Positions 1 to 10,368 of a stretch of 64,000 nucleotides of DNA are shown here, in pieces. The number at the start of each line of letters is the position of its first letter. Position 1 is the first letter of the stretch. Source of the stretch: Apirhabdus apintestini (GTDB taxonomy: Bacteria; Pseudomonadota; Gammaproteobacteria; Enterobacterales; Enterobacteriaceae); NCBI GenBank assembly GCA_033977085.1, contig CP138906.1, positions 3,348,001 through 3,412,000 of the forward strand, in the 5' to 3' direction. The notes under the pieces were generated by a model. That model ran no database searches and was not told the DNA's origin. It saw nothing but the letters and a program-made list of their open reading frames with translations. The translations under genes were made by a program, and so were the position numbers.

Positions 1-279
1 CTCATCATCGACGAAATAGGCTATCTGCCGTTCAGCCAGGAAGAGGCAAAGCTGTTCTTCCAGGTCATTGCCAAACGTTACGAAAAGAGCGCGATGATCC
101 TGACCTCTAACCTGCCGTTCGGGCAGTGGGACCAGACGTTCGCGGGTGATGCAGCCCTGACATCGGCAATGCTGGACCGGATCTTACATCACTCACACGT
201 AGTCCAGATAAAAGGAGAGAGCTATCGACTGAAGCAGAAACGAAAGGCCGGGGTTATAGCGGAAGCTAATCCTGAGTAA
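1..279 (+). CDS. istB: IS21 helper ATPase IstB, C-terminal 92 residues
   Basis: The open frame runs in from the window edge and ends at the TAA at 277-279. It begins at the Walker B segment (LIIDEIG) and continues to the C-terminus KAGVIAEANPE, identical to the other copies. IstB is the AAA+ ATPase that assists the IstA transposase in IS21 target capture. The part seen here has no lesion. The N-terminal part with Walker A lies outside the window, so whether this copy is intact cannot be judged. Confidence 0.93.
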   Translation, partial: LIIDEIGYLPFSQEEAKLFFQVIAKRYEKSAMILTSNLPFGQWDQTFAGDAALTSAMLDRILHHSHVVQIKGESYRLKQKRKAGVIAEANPE

Positions 280-347
280 GCAAGGTGGATCAATATTAGA
301 CCGTTGGTGGTGACGGTAAGTGGATCACTTTTTACCCGTTGTTGACA
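1..347 (+). mobile_element. IS21-family element copy A, right part (cut by window edge)
   Basis: This is the 3' part of the same IS21-type element found complete at 12469-14425, 47415-49370 and 57369-59323. It ends in the shared right terminus CCCGTTGTTGACA at 335-347. Just inside that end are two GTGGATCA repeats, the multiple terminal repeat layout usual for IS21. The left end and any target duplication lie outside the window. The element stops 48 bp before the argP start codon, so it replaces most of the argP upstream region. Confidence 0.93.
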
Positions 348-395
348 AAGTTTATGTCATAGTGCTACTCATGAGAAAAAGGAGCCTTCGACTCA

Positions 396-1288
396 ATGAA
401 ACGCCCGGACTACAGAACGTTACAAGCGCTGGACGCCGTGATACGCGAACGCGGCTTTGAGCGCGCCGCTCAAAAGCTGTGCATTACGCAATCAGCGGTA
501 TCACAGCGAATCAAGCAACTGGAAAATATGTTCGGGCAGCCCCTGTTAGTCAGAAGCGTCCCACCGCGCCCCACGGAACAGGGGCAAAAATTATTGGCGC
601 TTTTACGGCAGGTTGAGTTGCTGGAAGAAGAGTGGCTCGGCGACGAGCAAACCGGTTCGACCCCGCTGCTATTGTCACTCGCAGTCAACGCCGATAGCCT
701 GGCGACTTGGCTGTTACCGGCGCTGGCACCGGTGCTGGCCAATTCGCCGATTCGCCTGAATTTGCAGGTCGAAGATGAAACTCGCACTCAGGAACGCCTG
801 CGGCGCGGCGAGGTGGTCGGCGCAGTCAGTATTCAGCCCAGGCGCTGCCCAGTTGCCTTGTAGATAAACTCGGCGCGCTGGATTATCTGTTTGTTGGCTC
901 GAAAAGTTTTGCCGATCGCTATTTTCCCCGGGGCGTCACGCGCTCCGCGCTGCTAAAAGCGCCCGCCGTGGCCTTCGACCACCTGGACGATATGCACCAG
1001 GCGTTCCTGCAGCAAAATTTTGATCTTCCGCCGGGAAGCGTGCCATGCCACATCGTCAATTCATCCGAAGCATTCGTACAACTGGCGCGCCAGGGGACAA
1101 CGTGCTGCATGATCCCCCATCTGCAAATTGAAAAAGAGCTGGCCTGTGGTGAGCTTATCGATTTGACGCCAGGCCTCTTTCAGCGCCGTATGCTGTACTG
1201 GCATCGTTTTGCGCCGGAAAGCCGAATGATGCGCCACGTTACTGATGCGCTCATCGCATATGGGCACCGCGTTCTGCGCCAGGATTAG
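396..1288 (+). pseudogene. argP: argP (iciA), LysR-type regulator, frameshifted
   Basis: ArgP is the LysR-type activator of the arginine exporter gene argO and responds to lysine and arginine. The N-terminal winged helix-turn-helix is present (residues about 3-60, with CITQSAVSQRI as recognition region), and both halves of the protein are nearly identical to the enterobacterial one. One base is missing near 836-841, in the stretch read as SIQPR instead of SIQPQALPS. The frame then stops at 863 while the C-terminal effector domain continues in another frame to 1288. Restoring one base gives about 297 residues, the usual size. Its target argO, at 7035-7660, is also frameshifted, so the whole regulatory pair is broken here. 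Confidence 0.92.
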
Positions 1289-2068
1289 ATAAACCCGCCG
1301 ACCGGGGCCGCGACATTTCTCGGAAGCGCCGCTCTGGCAACGCTCCACCTATCTCATCGCGCTTCCTGTTACCCGCCCCACCCATAACGCATTAAACTGC
1401 GAATTATTTAGCCCCTATCCAACGTCACAGCGCGTTAAAACGACGCACAAATTTTGTGTCAGCGCTGGTTCCGGCTCACTCTTATCATTAAATTACTAAT
1501 AATCTCTGAATAAACTATTAATAACTCTTCCACTCATAAATAAGCATTTATTATGTCGTTCAAAAAAGCGCTTTATGTTTAAAAAAATTACCCAAATAAA
1601 TCGACCAGATTAGACTTGACATGAAATAGTATGAATAATAAATGACTACGCCTAAGGAAAATAAAAATAATGACTTTTTTCATACCACACTTATTCTGAT
1701 GAATTATCAAATTTATTGATAAAAATCACATTTATTTCAGTTCACTAAACTGACATCCAATTTAAAAATACAATCACCCTACCCTTTTCCCTTACATTAT
1801 TATCGTTGCGCCTTAATATCACCGAGTTATTTGCCAAGATGGAGCAGGCTATTGATGGCAACAAATTCGCCTCAACACGATAGCGAAAACCCCGTGTTTT
1901 AGCCTAACTCATTCATTGCATGATATTCTTGGGCAGTTTTATCCGCCTGAACTACGCTTTCAATGTATGGCATTACCCAATATGAATGTTCCGTACCGTT
2001 TCAGCACGGTACATGGAACGGAATCTATTACTAATCAAGGAATATCTCATCGTTTGATGGTGTCTACT
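1289..2068. other. AT-rich intergenic stretch
   Basis: This 780-base stretch contains no convincing gene. It becomes clearly AT-rich from about 1440 and separates argP from an inserted sugar-dehydrogenase gene. In E. coli argP is followed directly by yggE, so this is the left edge of the accessory insertion. One FNR/CRP-like dyad is listed separately. I see no repeat ends or attachment-site-like duplication at the edges. Confidence 0.6.
1716..1729. promoter_or_regulatory. FNR-like dyad TTGAT-N4-ATCAC
   Basis: TTGATAAAAATCAC matches the FNR consensus TTGAT-N4-ATCAA at nine of the ten fixed positions and also resembles half a CRP site. It lies about 340 bp upstream of the glucose dehydrogenase start, which is far for direct activation. 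In AT-rich DNA a chance match is quite possible. Confidence 0.25.
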
Positions 2069-3473
2069 ATGAAGAAAATAAAACTCTCCGCGCTATCTCT
2101 GGCCATCACATTAGTGCCTGGCGTTGCGCTATCCGCTCATGCAGCAGAATCTAAAGCACAGCCTGTCTCTGTAACCACACCGTTTAAATCCAGCGTGCTT
2201 ACTACCGATCTCGCTTATCCCTGGGATATGGTGTGGGGGCCGGATAACTATATTTGGGTGACAGAGCGTCAGGGAAAACGTATTACACGCATCGACCCTG
2301 CTACCGGTAAGAAACAGGTTGCGGCAACGCTTGATGCGGTACATATCGGCCCGCAGCATGAAGGGCTGCTAGGTCTCGCTCTGTCGCCGACGTTTATGCA
2401 AAAAGAGGGCGATAATTACGTTTATGCCGCTTATACCTACATGGAAGGCGAGCAAGAACACGCAAAAATCGTGCGTCTGGAATATTCGCCAGACACGCAT
2501 AAGCTAAGCAATGAAACGACCGTTCTCGCTGGCTTCCCGGCCGGCTCTGACCACAACGGTGGGCGGCTGAGATTTGGGCCGGACGGTAAATTGTACTATT
2601 CCATCGGCGAACAGGGCCACAATCAGGGCGCTCACTGGTGTGAAGAAATTCAGGCGCAGCGCACGCCCACTCAGGATGAGCTGGGGAAAAAGATTATTCG
2701 TCTTACGCCGGCAAAGTACTGCGTTTAAATACGGATGGCTCGATACCGGACGATAACCCCACTATCGAAGGCGTAAAAAGCCATGTATTTACCTACGGGC
2801 ATCGCAACCCGCAGGGGCTGGTCTTTGTGGGTAAAAACTTATATTCCACGGAACAAGGTCCGTCATCCGATGATGAGCTCAATAAACTGGAAGCCGGCGG
2901 CAACTACGGCTGGCCGCATGTAGCAGGTTTCCGTGATGACCAGGGCTACGCTTACGCAAATTACTCAAAAGCGGCAAACTGTAAGGCGCTAACCTATGAC
3001 GCAAATTACATTCCTGATGGCGTTCCGGTACAAAAAGAAACCGACTGGAACGCACCTAATTTCAAAGCCCCGCTCAAAACTTTCTATACCGTTCGCAGCG
3101 GCTACAACTTCCGCGACGCACAGTGCGATAAGCTTAGCTACCTGTGCTGGCCTACTATTGCACCTTCCAGCGTCGGTTATTATCCGGCTGACGGGGTTAT
3201 CAAAGAATGGCGAAACTCGCTGCTGATAACGTCGCTGAAAAACGGTGCGTTATATCGCGTGCCTCTGAATGCGGATCGGCAAGGCGTGCAGGGCGATGAG
3301 GCGAAATACTTCCGCAGCGTAAACCGCTATCGTTCAGTATTGGTCAGCCCGGACACGAAAAAATCTTTATCGCAACCGACCCGGGCGGCAATGCGCTGAC
3401 GCTTGAGAATACGCCGGCGAAACAGCTAAGCAATCAGGGACAAATTCTGGTCTTTGAATACACGGGTAAATAA
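2069..3473 (+). pseudogene. secreted PQQ-dependent glucose dehydrogenase (GdhB type), frameshifted
   Basis: This is the soluble, six-bladed beta-propeller quinoprotein dehydrogenase that oxidises glucose and other aldoses with PQQ in the periplasm, closest to Acinetobacter GdhB. The start at 2069 (MKKIKLSAL) gives a clear signal peptide ending near AHAA. Family landmarks follow in order: the GLLG strand, the catalytic-His segment SDHNGGR, HRNPQG, SEQGP-type and NYGWP motifs, SLKNG and NRYRS, which correspond to PQQ and base residues of GdhB. One base is missing in the A-run at about 2683-2691, and another in the A-run near 3358-3364. With both restored the protein is about 468 residues, the normal length. 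The next gene encodes a PQQ receptor. Confidence 0.9.
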
Positions 3474-3481
3474 TTATTCGG

Positions 3482-3508
3482 CAGGCGTCGCCCGACGCCT
3501 GTTTTTTT
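3482..3508 (+). terminator. Rho-independent terminator after the dehydrogenase
   Basis: The 8-bp stem CAGGCGTC/GACGCCTG with loop GCCC is followed by seven T residues. It lies 8 bases after the dehydrogenase stop codon. It implies that pqqU downstream has its own promoter. Confidence 0.9.
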
Positions 3509-3572
3509 CTGAATGACTTACTTATACTCTTCCCTTTTATGGAATGAATGGCTACAGCGCGGTGAATATTAT

Positions 3573-5679
3573 ATGAGGCTATTACTCGTGAGCGCGCCGC
3601 TGGCGCTGGGAATCGCGCCGTGCGCGAATGGGGCTTCTACCGTTTCGGAACCAACCATGGTCATCACGGCCACGCCTGAGGAAGCCTTGTCACCCTTAAC
3701 GTCGCCAGGTTCAGTTAGCACTGTTGATGGCAGCGATCTGCGCACCGCCGCACCGCAAATAAATCTCTCAGAAGGGCTCGCTGCAGTTCCCGGTTTACAG
3801 GTTCAAAACCGCCAGAATTACGCACAGGATCTTCAAATCTCAATGCGCGGATTCGGCGCGCGTTCCGCTTTCGGCGTACGCGGTATGCGTATTTATCAGG
3901 ACGGTATTCCATCTACCATGCCAGATGGACAAAGCCAAATCTCAAACGTAGATTTGAATTCAGTCGACCACATTGAAGTCTTACGCGGCCCCTTTTCCGC
4001 GCTCTATGGCAATGCTTCTGGCGGCGTGATTAATATGGTGACCAAAACAGGCCATCGTCCTAATACGCTGGAGACCAGCAGCTATTATGGCAGTTTCGGT
4101 AGCTGGCGCAGCGGTATTCAGGCCAGCGGTGCCACGGGTGAAGACGACGCGCCCGGCGTCATGAATTACACCTTATCGACGTCTCGCTTTTCAACCCACG
4201 GCTTTCGCGAGCGCAGCAGCGCGCATCGGGATTTAACCAACGCAAAACTCGGCGTCGCTATTGACGATAGCAGCAGCCTGACTTTCACTGTTAATCACGT
4301 CAATATTAAAGCCAACGATCCGGGTGGGCTAACGCGCCAGGAGTGGCGGGAAAACCCGCGGCAGGCGCCGCGCGCGCGGCTCTACAATACGCGCAAAACG
4401 GTGAAGCAAACCCAGGCCGGGCTGCGCTACCAGCGCGCGCTGACCGACAGCGATGATTTCAGTATTACCGCCTGGGCGGGGCTGCGGGAAACCGTACAAT
4501 ACCAGTCGATCCCTATTTCGTGCAGCAACGTAGCCGCGGTCATGCGGGCGGTGTTATCGATCTTACCCGGCATTATCAAGGGATAGATACACGCTGGACG
4601 CATCGAATATCAGAGGGCCGCTGCCGGTGACGTTCACGGCAGGGCTGGATTATGAAACCCTGACGGAGCAGCGCAAAGGCTTTGAGAATTTTGTCGAAAA
4701 TAGCGGCCAATACGCATTAGGGGAAAAAGGGCGCCTACGCCGTAACGAACGCAATTTGATGTGGAACCTCGACCCTTATTTGCAGAGTTCCTGGCAGCTT
4801 TCTTCTCGCCTCACGCTGGATGCGGGAGTCCGCTATAGCGCAATTTGGTTTGATGCTAACGACAGGTACATCGTCCCCGGTAACGGCGACGACAGCGGAA
4901 GCGCCAGTTACCATCACTGGCTGCCAGCCGCGGCATTAAAATATGCCATTCAGCCGGACTGGAATTTCTATCTTTCAGGAGGTCAGGGTTACGAAACGCC
5001 AACCATCAACGAGATCTCCTATCGCAGCGACGGCGCCAGCGGACTCAATTTCGCATTAAAACCATCGACCAGTCGCACGCTGGAAATCGGCAGCAAGAAA
5101 CGGGTCGGCAATGGGTTAATCAGCCTTGCGCTATTCGAAACCCGCACCCGCGATGAGATTGTGACCGCCAGCAGCAGCAATGGCAGAACCAGTTATCAGA
5201 ATGCTGGATCGACGCGCCGCCGCGGCATTGAAGCCGCGTGGGATCAAATCGTTTACGATAGCTGGCGCATAAAAACGGCCTGGACGCTGCTGGACGCAAC
5301 CTATCGTGAAAACGTCGGCGACCGTATCATGCGCAATAACCGAATGCCCGGTATCGCTAAAAATAGCCTGTTTGCTTCCGTGGGCTGGCAGCCGGAGCAG
5401 GGCTGGTACGCCGCTGGAGAAGTACGCTATCTCAGCAGTATTCAAGCGAATGACGCCAATACGGCTAAAGCGCCCGGCTATACCACCGCCGCCCTAAGTA
5501 CGGGCTATAAGTTCGTGAAGGAGCGCTGGACGGCCGACCTGTATACCCGGGTGGATAATCTGTTTAATAAACGCTATGCGGGATCTGTCATCGTTAATGA
5601 AAGCAACGGGCGATACTATGAACCTGCTCCAGGGCGCAATTACGGCGTTGGCCTTACCCTGAGCTATCAGTTCTTATGA
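3573..5679 (+). pseudogene. pqqU: pqqU (yncD), TonB-dependent PQQ receptor, frameshifted
   Basis: This is an outer-membrane TonB-dependent receptor of the YncD family, known as PqqU because it imports pyrroloquinoline quinone. The start at 3573 (MRLLLVSAPL) gives a signal peptide. The plug domain has the hallmark segments NLSEGLAAVPGLQVQNRQNY, MRGFG and LRGPFSALYGNASGGV. The barrel ends in NYGVGLTLSYQFL with the terminal aromatic residue typical of porin-like assembly. Two one-base lesions, near 4515 and near 4600, put the middle out of frame (the first open part stops at 4586; the rest is open from 4627). With both restored the length of about 700 residues matches E. coli YncD. Pairing with a PQQ-dependent dehydrogenase suggests cofactor scavenging. 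Confidence 0.92.
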
Positions 5680-6053
5680 CGCATATTCATTAGCCGCCAG
5701 GCGGCGAACGCGTACAGATACGGTTCTGGCTCTCACTGCGGCGAGGCTTCAATTCTTTAATATGTCAGGTAACCGCATAGCTGCGTTCCGGCACAGGTAA
5801 GCTGCCCGAAACTCAATGACTAACCGAGGCACTCGGGCGATAGCGGTTATCGCACCGATGAAACGCAACCGCGCTCATCGACAGCTTATCGTCAGAGCGT
5901 AATAGCGCAGAAGCTAAAAATCATCGTCTCAGAGAAAGGAATAAAACCGCGCGCCGGCGCCAGGGACAAATGACAAAATCGTGGATTAAAATTACCGGGC
6001 GCGCGTTATCGCGCCCGGCTGCATTAAAACTGCCCTCGCACCAGCCCGAATGG
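5680..6053. other. intergenic region without recognised features
   Basis: This 374-base gap separates the convergent pqqU and yggE genes. I see no open frame with recognisable protein similarity and no strong terminator hairpin. It marks the right edge of the non-syntenic PQQ pair inserted between argP and yggE. Confidence 0.5.
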
Positions 6054-6821
6054 TTACTCGGCCTGCTTAGCAGTATCATGTTTAGCAGGGTCCTGATTAA
6101 CTGACCGCTGCTGCGGCTCCAGGCTAAATACCACGTCAACCTGGTCGTCAAACTGGATAGACTGCTGATCGTAGGTTTCCTGTGCCGATACGGCGGGTGC
6201 GGCGTCCGCTTTCATCATCCGCATTACCGGTGCCGGGCGATAATTCGACACGTGATAACGCACGCTGTAAACCGCGCCTAGCTGGCTATGAAAACCGCTC
6301 GCCAGTTGCTGAGCCTGCCGGGTAGCGTCATCAATCGCCGCCTGCCGCGCCTTATCTTTAAACTGCTCCGGATTGGCCACACCGAGTGATACGGAGCGAA
6401 TTTCATTTAGCCCCGCCTTCAGCGCACCGTCTAATAGCTCATTCAGGCTATCCAGTTTACGTACCGTCACTTCTACGGAACGCACGGCGCGATAGCCTTT
6501 AAGCTGTGATTTCCCGTCTTTCAGGTAATCGTATTCAGGCTGGGTACGCAAATTTGCCGCGCTGATATCTTTCTTCTCAACGCCATTTTTTTGCAGGAAT
6601 CCTAAATACTGCGCCACACGCTCATCGGCCTGCTTCTTCGCAGAAGCCGCGTCCTTTGCGGAAACATTGACCTCAATGGCCAGCGTGGCGATATCAGGAA
6701 CCGCATCGACGCTTGCCGTTCCCGAGGTAACAATATGCGGGCCATCGGGCAATTCGCCGGCCTGAGCGCAAATGCTGCCAACCCCTAGTGCGGCAGTCAG
6801 TGCCAGTACTGTAAACTTCAC
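6054..6821 (-). CDS. yggE: SIMPL-domain periplasmic protein YggE
   Basis: YggE is a periplasmic SIMPL/DUF541 protein linked to tolerance of oxidative stress; its molecular role is not settled. The start is taken as GTG at 6821, preceded by GGAGGA six bases upstream, giving 255 residues against 246 in E. coli. An N-terminal signal peptide ends near AQAGE. The core segments GTASVDAVPDIATLAIEVNV and the C-terminal FDDQVDVVFSLEP strand are nearly identical to the enterobacterial protein. The frame is intact. Order yggE-argO-mscS-fbaA-pgk on the minus strand is the usual enterobacterial one. Confidence 0.93.
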   Translation of the reverse strand: MKFTVLALTAALGVGSICAQAGELPDGPHIVTSGTASVDAVPDIATLAIEVNVSAKDAASAKKQADERVAQYLGFLQKNGVEKKDISAANLRTQPEYDYLKDGKSQLKGYRAVRSVEVTVRKLDSLNELLDGALKAGLNEIRSVSLGVANPEQFKDKARQAAIDDATRQAQQLASGFHSQLGAVYSVRYHVSNYRPAPVMRMMKADAAPAVSAQETYDQQSIQFDDQVDVVFSLEPQQRSVNQDPAKHDTAKQAE

Positions 6822-7034
6822 GATTCTTCCTCCATGCATACTTTCGGATAAACGCTCCCGCCGTGCATCAGGCCGGAAATAACGCCGCTGGCCCAAATTA
6901 TGGGTGGGATACAGCAGGGTATTCGGCATAAATGATGACTCAGATGCAAGCGCTTTTTACCCCCAAAGGGGAGACCAGCCTGAAGCATAGTGGGTACGGT
7001 ATGTTTGTCTATCAGATTCCGGAGATAGTTCCCC

Positions 7035-7660
7035 TTAGCACCGCAAGGTGATGCAAACCCTCGCGCGCCAGCCCCAGGCAATAAATAGCATTACGCCGCC
7101 AACCAGCGTATTAATTACGCGCTGAGCAAAAACAGTGCGCAGTCTCGGCGCAAGCCAGGCCGCAAGTAGTGCAAGGCCAAAAACCACAAGAATGAGGCGC
7201 TCACCGTCCCTAAAGCAAACCAGCGTCTTGGTATCGCCGCCAGTTGCCCTCCGATACTGCCTAAAACGACAAAAGTGTCCAGGTATACGTGCGGATTTAA
7301 CCAGGTGACGGCCAGCATGGTAGCCACAATTCTCAGCCGCCCTTGCCCCATATTTTCAGCCTCGGCCAGCGCCATGTGTTTACTAAATGCTGTACGCAGC
7401 GCGCCCCAGCCATAGTAGATAAGAAAAGCTACGCCACCCCATGTCACCAGCGTTAACAGCCACGGCGAACGCATTAACAGGGCGCTGCCGCCAAAAATAC
7501 CGGCACCGATAAGCAACGTATCGCTTAAGGAACACAGCAGCGCCACCATTAGGTGATATTGCCGGCGGATCCCCTGATTCAATACAAACGCATTCTGCGG
7601 ACCCAGCGGCAAAATTAACGCCGCGCCTAACATAAGCCCCTGAAAATAATATCCCAGCAC
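7035..7660 (-). pseudogene. argO: argO, arginine exporter, frameshifted
   Basis: ArgO is a LysE-family inner-membrane exporter of arginine and canavanine, controlled by ArgP. Residues 1-165 or so follow the family closely (LPLGPQNAFVLNQG; WLNPHVYLDTFVVLGS). One base is missing in a five-base T-run of the coding strand near 7177-7183. After it the correct continuation (LLAAWLAPRLRT..., then VINTLVGGVMLFIA) sits in another frame and ends at 7035. The last dozen residues differ from E. coli even after correction. Loss would remove about a quarter of the protein, including the last membrane segments. Confidence 0.9.
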
Positions 7661-8052
7661 TGCCTCATCCTTTTAACCCTGAAAAAGCGCAGTGTATCCA
7701 TTCAGTCACATTAGAGGAAATGGGTAATTTTAATTACGCATCAGGGAAACTAATACTCAGATGGTTTCACGCGCCTGCCCTGTCGCGGGGCAGATGGCTA
7801 CGAACGGATGAATACACGCCAGCGCAGGCACCCGCTGTCTCTCGCGCCTGTGCAGCGGCTTTCAAAGCGCAATTTATTTGAAATCGCGCCCACAAACCGT
7901 GGCTTTAGCTGGCAGTAAAAAGCTGGCCTCGGCCAGCTTACAAAGGAAATGGATGTTATCGCGCCGCTTAGCATCCTGAGAAAAACGCGGAATTAGCGGC
8001 GCCGATATGCCCGCCGCCAGAGGATTCTCCCCGGCAATCGGGATAGCGATAC
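7661..8052. other. intergenic region without recognised features
   Basis: This is 392 bases between mscS and argO, both on the minus strand. I find no gene remnant with recognisable similarity. It contains the argO promoter region, where ArgP would bind in relatives; I could not place a convincing LysR box. Confidence 0.45.
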
Positions 8053-8913
8053 TCAGGCATTTTCTGGCTGCGACTCTTGCACAATATGCACGTCCATTTG
8101 CGGATAAGGCAGGCCAATCCCCTTCTCATCAAATTGGCGTTTTACCTGTTCCAGGAAATCCCAATAGACCGGCATCAAGTCGCCGCTTTTGCTCCAGACG
8201 CGCACAATGTAATTGACCGAGGAAGCCCCCAGCTCGTGTAAACGCACCACGACCTCGCGATCTTTTAGAATACGCTCATCGGCTGCAACGATAGCAGACA
8301 GCGTGTTAACCACCTCATCAATATCCGCGTCATAGGAGGCGTTGATGATAAATTCATTGCGACGCACCGGCTCACGAGAATAATTTACGATGTCGCTGGC
8401 AATCACTTTGCCATTCGGGACAATCACAATTTTTCCGTCGCTCATGCGCAGCGTGGTTGAAAAAATCTGCACGTTCAATACTGTACCGGCATGAGAGCCT
8501 AAATCAACATACTCGCCGGTGCGGAAAGGACGAAAAGTCACCAGCAGCACGCCCGCCGCCAGGTTTGATAGTGAACCTTGTAATGCCAGCCCCACGGCCA
8601 GACCTGCGGCACCCAGCACGGCAATAACCGATGCCGTTTGTACCCCTACGCGCCCGAGTGCAGCGATCAGCGTAAACGCAATAACGCCGTAACGCACCAG
8701 CGCGGACAAGAAATCTGCAACGGTGCTGTCGATACCGCGCGCCTGCATCAGGCGATTAGTCGTTTTGGATAACATCCGCGCCACAACAAAACCGACGATG
8801 ACAATCGCGATCGCCGCCACAATATTCACCGCATAGCTTAATAGCAGTGCCTGATTACGCACCAGCCAGTCGCCAGCGCTTTGAATGCCGCCTATTACAT
8901 GAAGATCGTCCAT
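8053..8913 (-). CDS. mscS: small-conductance mechanosensitive channel MscS
   Basis: MscS is the heptameric inner-membrane channel that opens under membrane tension and releases solutes during hypo-osmotic shock. The 286-residue product matches the E. coli length. It has an N-terminal periplasmic segment, three membrane helices (about residues 25-50, 65-85 and 95-127) and the pore helix segment GAAGLAVGLALQGSLSNLAAG. The cytoplasmic beta and alpha-beta domains follow, ending in QPENA. The frame is intact. Retention fits exposure to osmotic change, for example during transfer between host compartments, which is inference. Confidence 0.95.
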   Translation of the reverse strand: MDDLHVIGGIQSAGDWLVRNQALLLSYAVNIVAAIAIVIVGFVVARMLSKTTNRLMQARGIDSTVADFLSALVRYGVIAFTLIAALGRVGVQTASVIAVLGAAGLAVGLALQGSLSNLAAGVLLVTFRPFRTGEYVDLGSHAGTVLNVQIFSTTLRMSDGKIVIVPNGKVIASDIVNYSREPVRRNEFIINASYDADIDEVVNTLSAIVAADERILKDREVVVRLHELGASSVNYIVRVWSKSGDLMPVYWDFLEQVKRQFDEKGIGLPYPQMDVHIVQESQPENA

Positions 8914-9048
8914 TTCCGACTCCTTCTCTCATTGTATGGTCAGATGAAAACCGTAGCCCGCAGGCTAACAAGCCTGCAAAGGGTAATAAAACGCCGGATT
9001 ATACCAGGATAAGCAGCAAAGCTGCAGAGATGATGAGAAAAACCAGAC

Positions 9049-9074
9049 AAAAAGCCCGCCAATGGCGGGCTTTT
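9049..9074 (-). terminator. terminator after fbaA
   Basis: The inverted repeat AAAAAGCCCGCC / GGCGGGCTTTT has a three-base loop. On the minus strand it ends in a T-run and lies about 20 bases past the fbaA stop codon. Confidence 0.85.
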
Positions 9075-9092
9075 AGACACGACCAGATAAAA

Positions 9093-10170
9093 TTACAGCA
9101 CGTCGACCGCGTTAAGTTCTTTGAATGCCTGTTCCAGGCGAGCCACCATAGTCTGCTGGCCTGAGCGCAGCCATGCGCGCGGATCGTAGAATTTCTTATT
9201 CGGCTTGTCGTCGCCTTCCGGGTTACCCAGGCTGAGACTGAAGATAGCCTTCGTTTTTCTTGTAATACTGCAGGATACCTTCCCAGGTTGCCCACTGAGT
9301 GTCGGTATCGATATTCATTTTGATAACGCCATAGCCAACCGCTTCTTTAATTTCCGCAGCGGTTGAACCAGAGCCGCCGTGGAATACAAAGTTCAGGCTA
9401 TTGTGCGGCAGGTTATGCTTCTCAGAGACATATTCCTGAGAGTTTTTCAGAATTACCGGCGTTAACTGAACGTTACCCGGCTTATAAACACCGTGAACAT
9501 TACCGAAAGAAGCCGCAATGGTGAATCGGGGGCTAATCGCATTCAGCTTGGTGTAGGCATAATCCACGTCTTCCGGCTGAGTATACAGCGCGGAGTTATC
9601 CAAATGACTGTTGTCCACGCCGTCTTCTTCGCCACCGGTGCAACCCAGTTCAATTTCCAGCGTCATGCCAATTTTCGCCATGCGCGCCAAATACTTAGAA
9701 CAAATTTCAATATTCTCTTCCAGCGATTCTTCAGACAGATCAATCATATGGGAAGAGAACAGCGGCTTACCGGTTGCAGCAAAATGTTTTTCACCGGCGT
9801 CCAGCAGGCCGTCCAGCCACGGCAGCAGTTTTTTCGCGCAGTGGTCGGTATGTAAAATGACCGGAACGCCATAGTATTCAGCCATCTGGTGTACGTGATG
9901 TGCGCCAGAGATAGCGCCCAGAATTGCGGCCTGTTGGCCTTCGCCTTTAAAGCCTTTACCAGCGATAAAAGCGGCACCGCCGTTAGAGAACTGTACGATA
10001 ACCGGCGCTTTAACTTTGGCAGCAGTTTCCAGAACGGCGTTAATAGAATCAGTACCGACGCAGTTTACTGCCGGCAGCGCGAAGCTGTTCTCTTTTGCTA
10101 TCTGGAATACTTTCTGTACGTCGTCACCAGTGATAACGCCAGGTTTTACGAAATCAAAAATTTTAGACAT
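9093..10170 (-). pseudogene. fbaA: fbaA, class II fructose-bisphosphate aldolase, frameshifted near 3' end
   Basis: FbaA is the zinc-dependent aldolase that splits fructose 1,6-bisphosphate in glycolysis. The metal and active-site segments HTDHCAKK, ELGCTGGEEDGVDNS, GNVHGVYKPG and FHGGSGSTAAEIKEAV are all present. An extra C at about 9226-9232 changes QSQLGNP to QSQPG-stop, so the open frame ends at 315 residues. The remaining 43 residues (NPEGDDKPNKKF... to NAVDVL) are well conserved in the shifted frame and reach the normal 358-residue end at 9093. The lost tail normally helps form the dimer and bind substrate phosphate. The enzyme is central and mostly essential, so a sequence error must be considered. 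Confidence 0.9.
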
Positions 10171-10339
10171 AGTTCATTGTCCTGTATCTTCGGCAGTGTT
10201 ACTCAACTCGCGCAGTTAACCGACGCTCGCCGCAAACGTGGTGTTAACAACCAATGAATACGGCTGCGGTACATGAGTAGCCGATTAGCGCTACCCATCG
10301 ATTCCCTGACGAAATAGAAGTAATAAAAATGAGTGAATA

Positions 10340-10360
10340 CAGGCGGATTCTATCCGCCTG
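10340..10360 (-). terminator. hairpin between pgk and fbaA
   Basis: CAGGCGGAT / ATCCGCCTG forms a 9-bp stem with a 3-base loop just after the pgk stop. The following U-tract on the minus strand is weak. It may act as a partial terminator or as an RNA-stabilising hairpin within the pgk-fbaA transcript. Confidence 0.5.
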
Positions 10361-10368
10361 CTTAAAAC

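Noticed and set aside
9493..9855. Long open frame opposite fbaA
   Set aside because: It is a mirror of the aldolase reading frame with no recognisable domain; the strand carrying fbaA explains the sequence fully.
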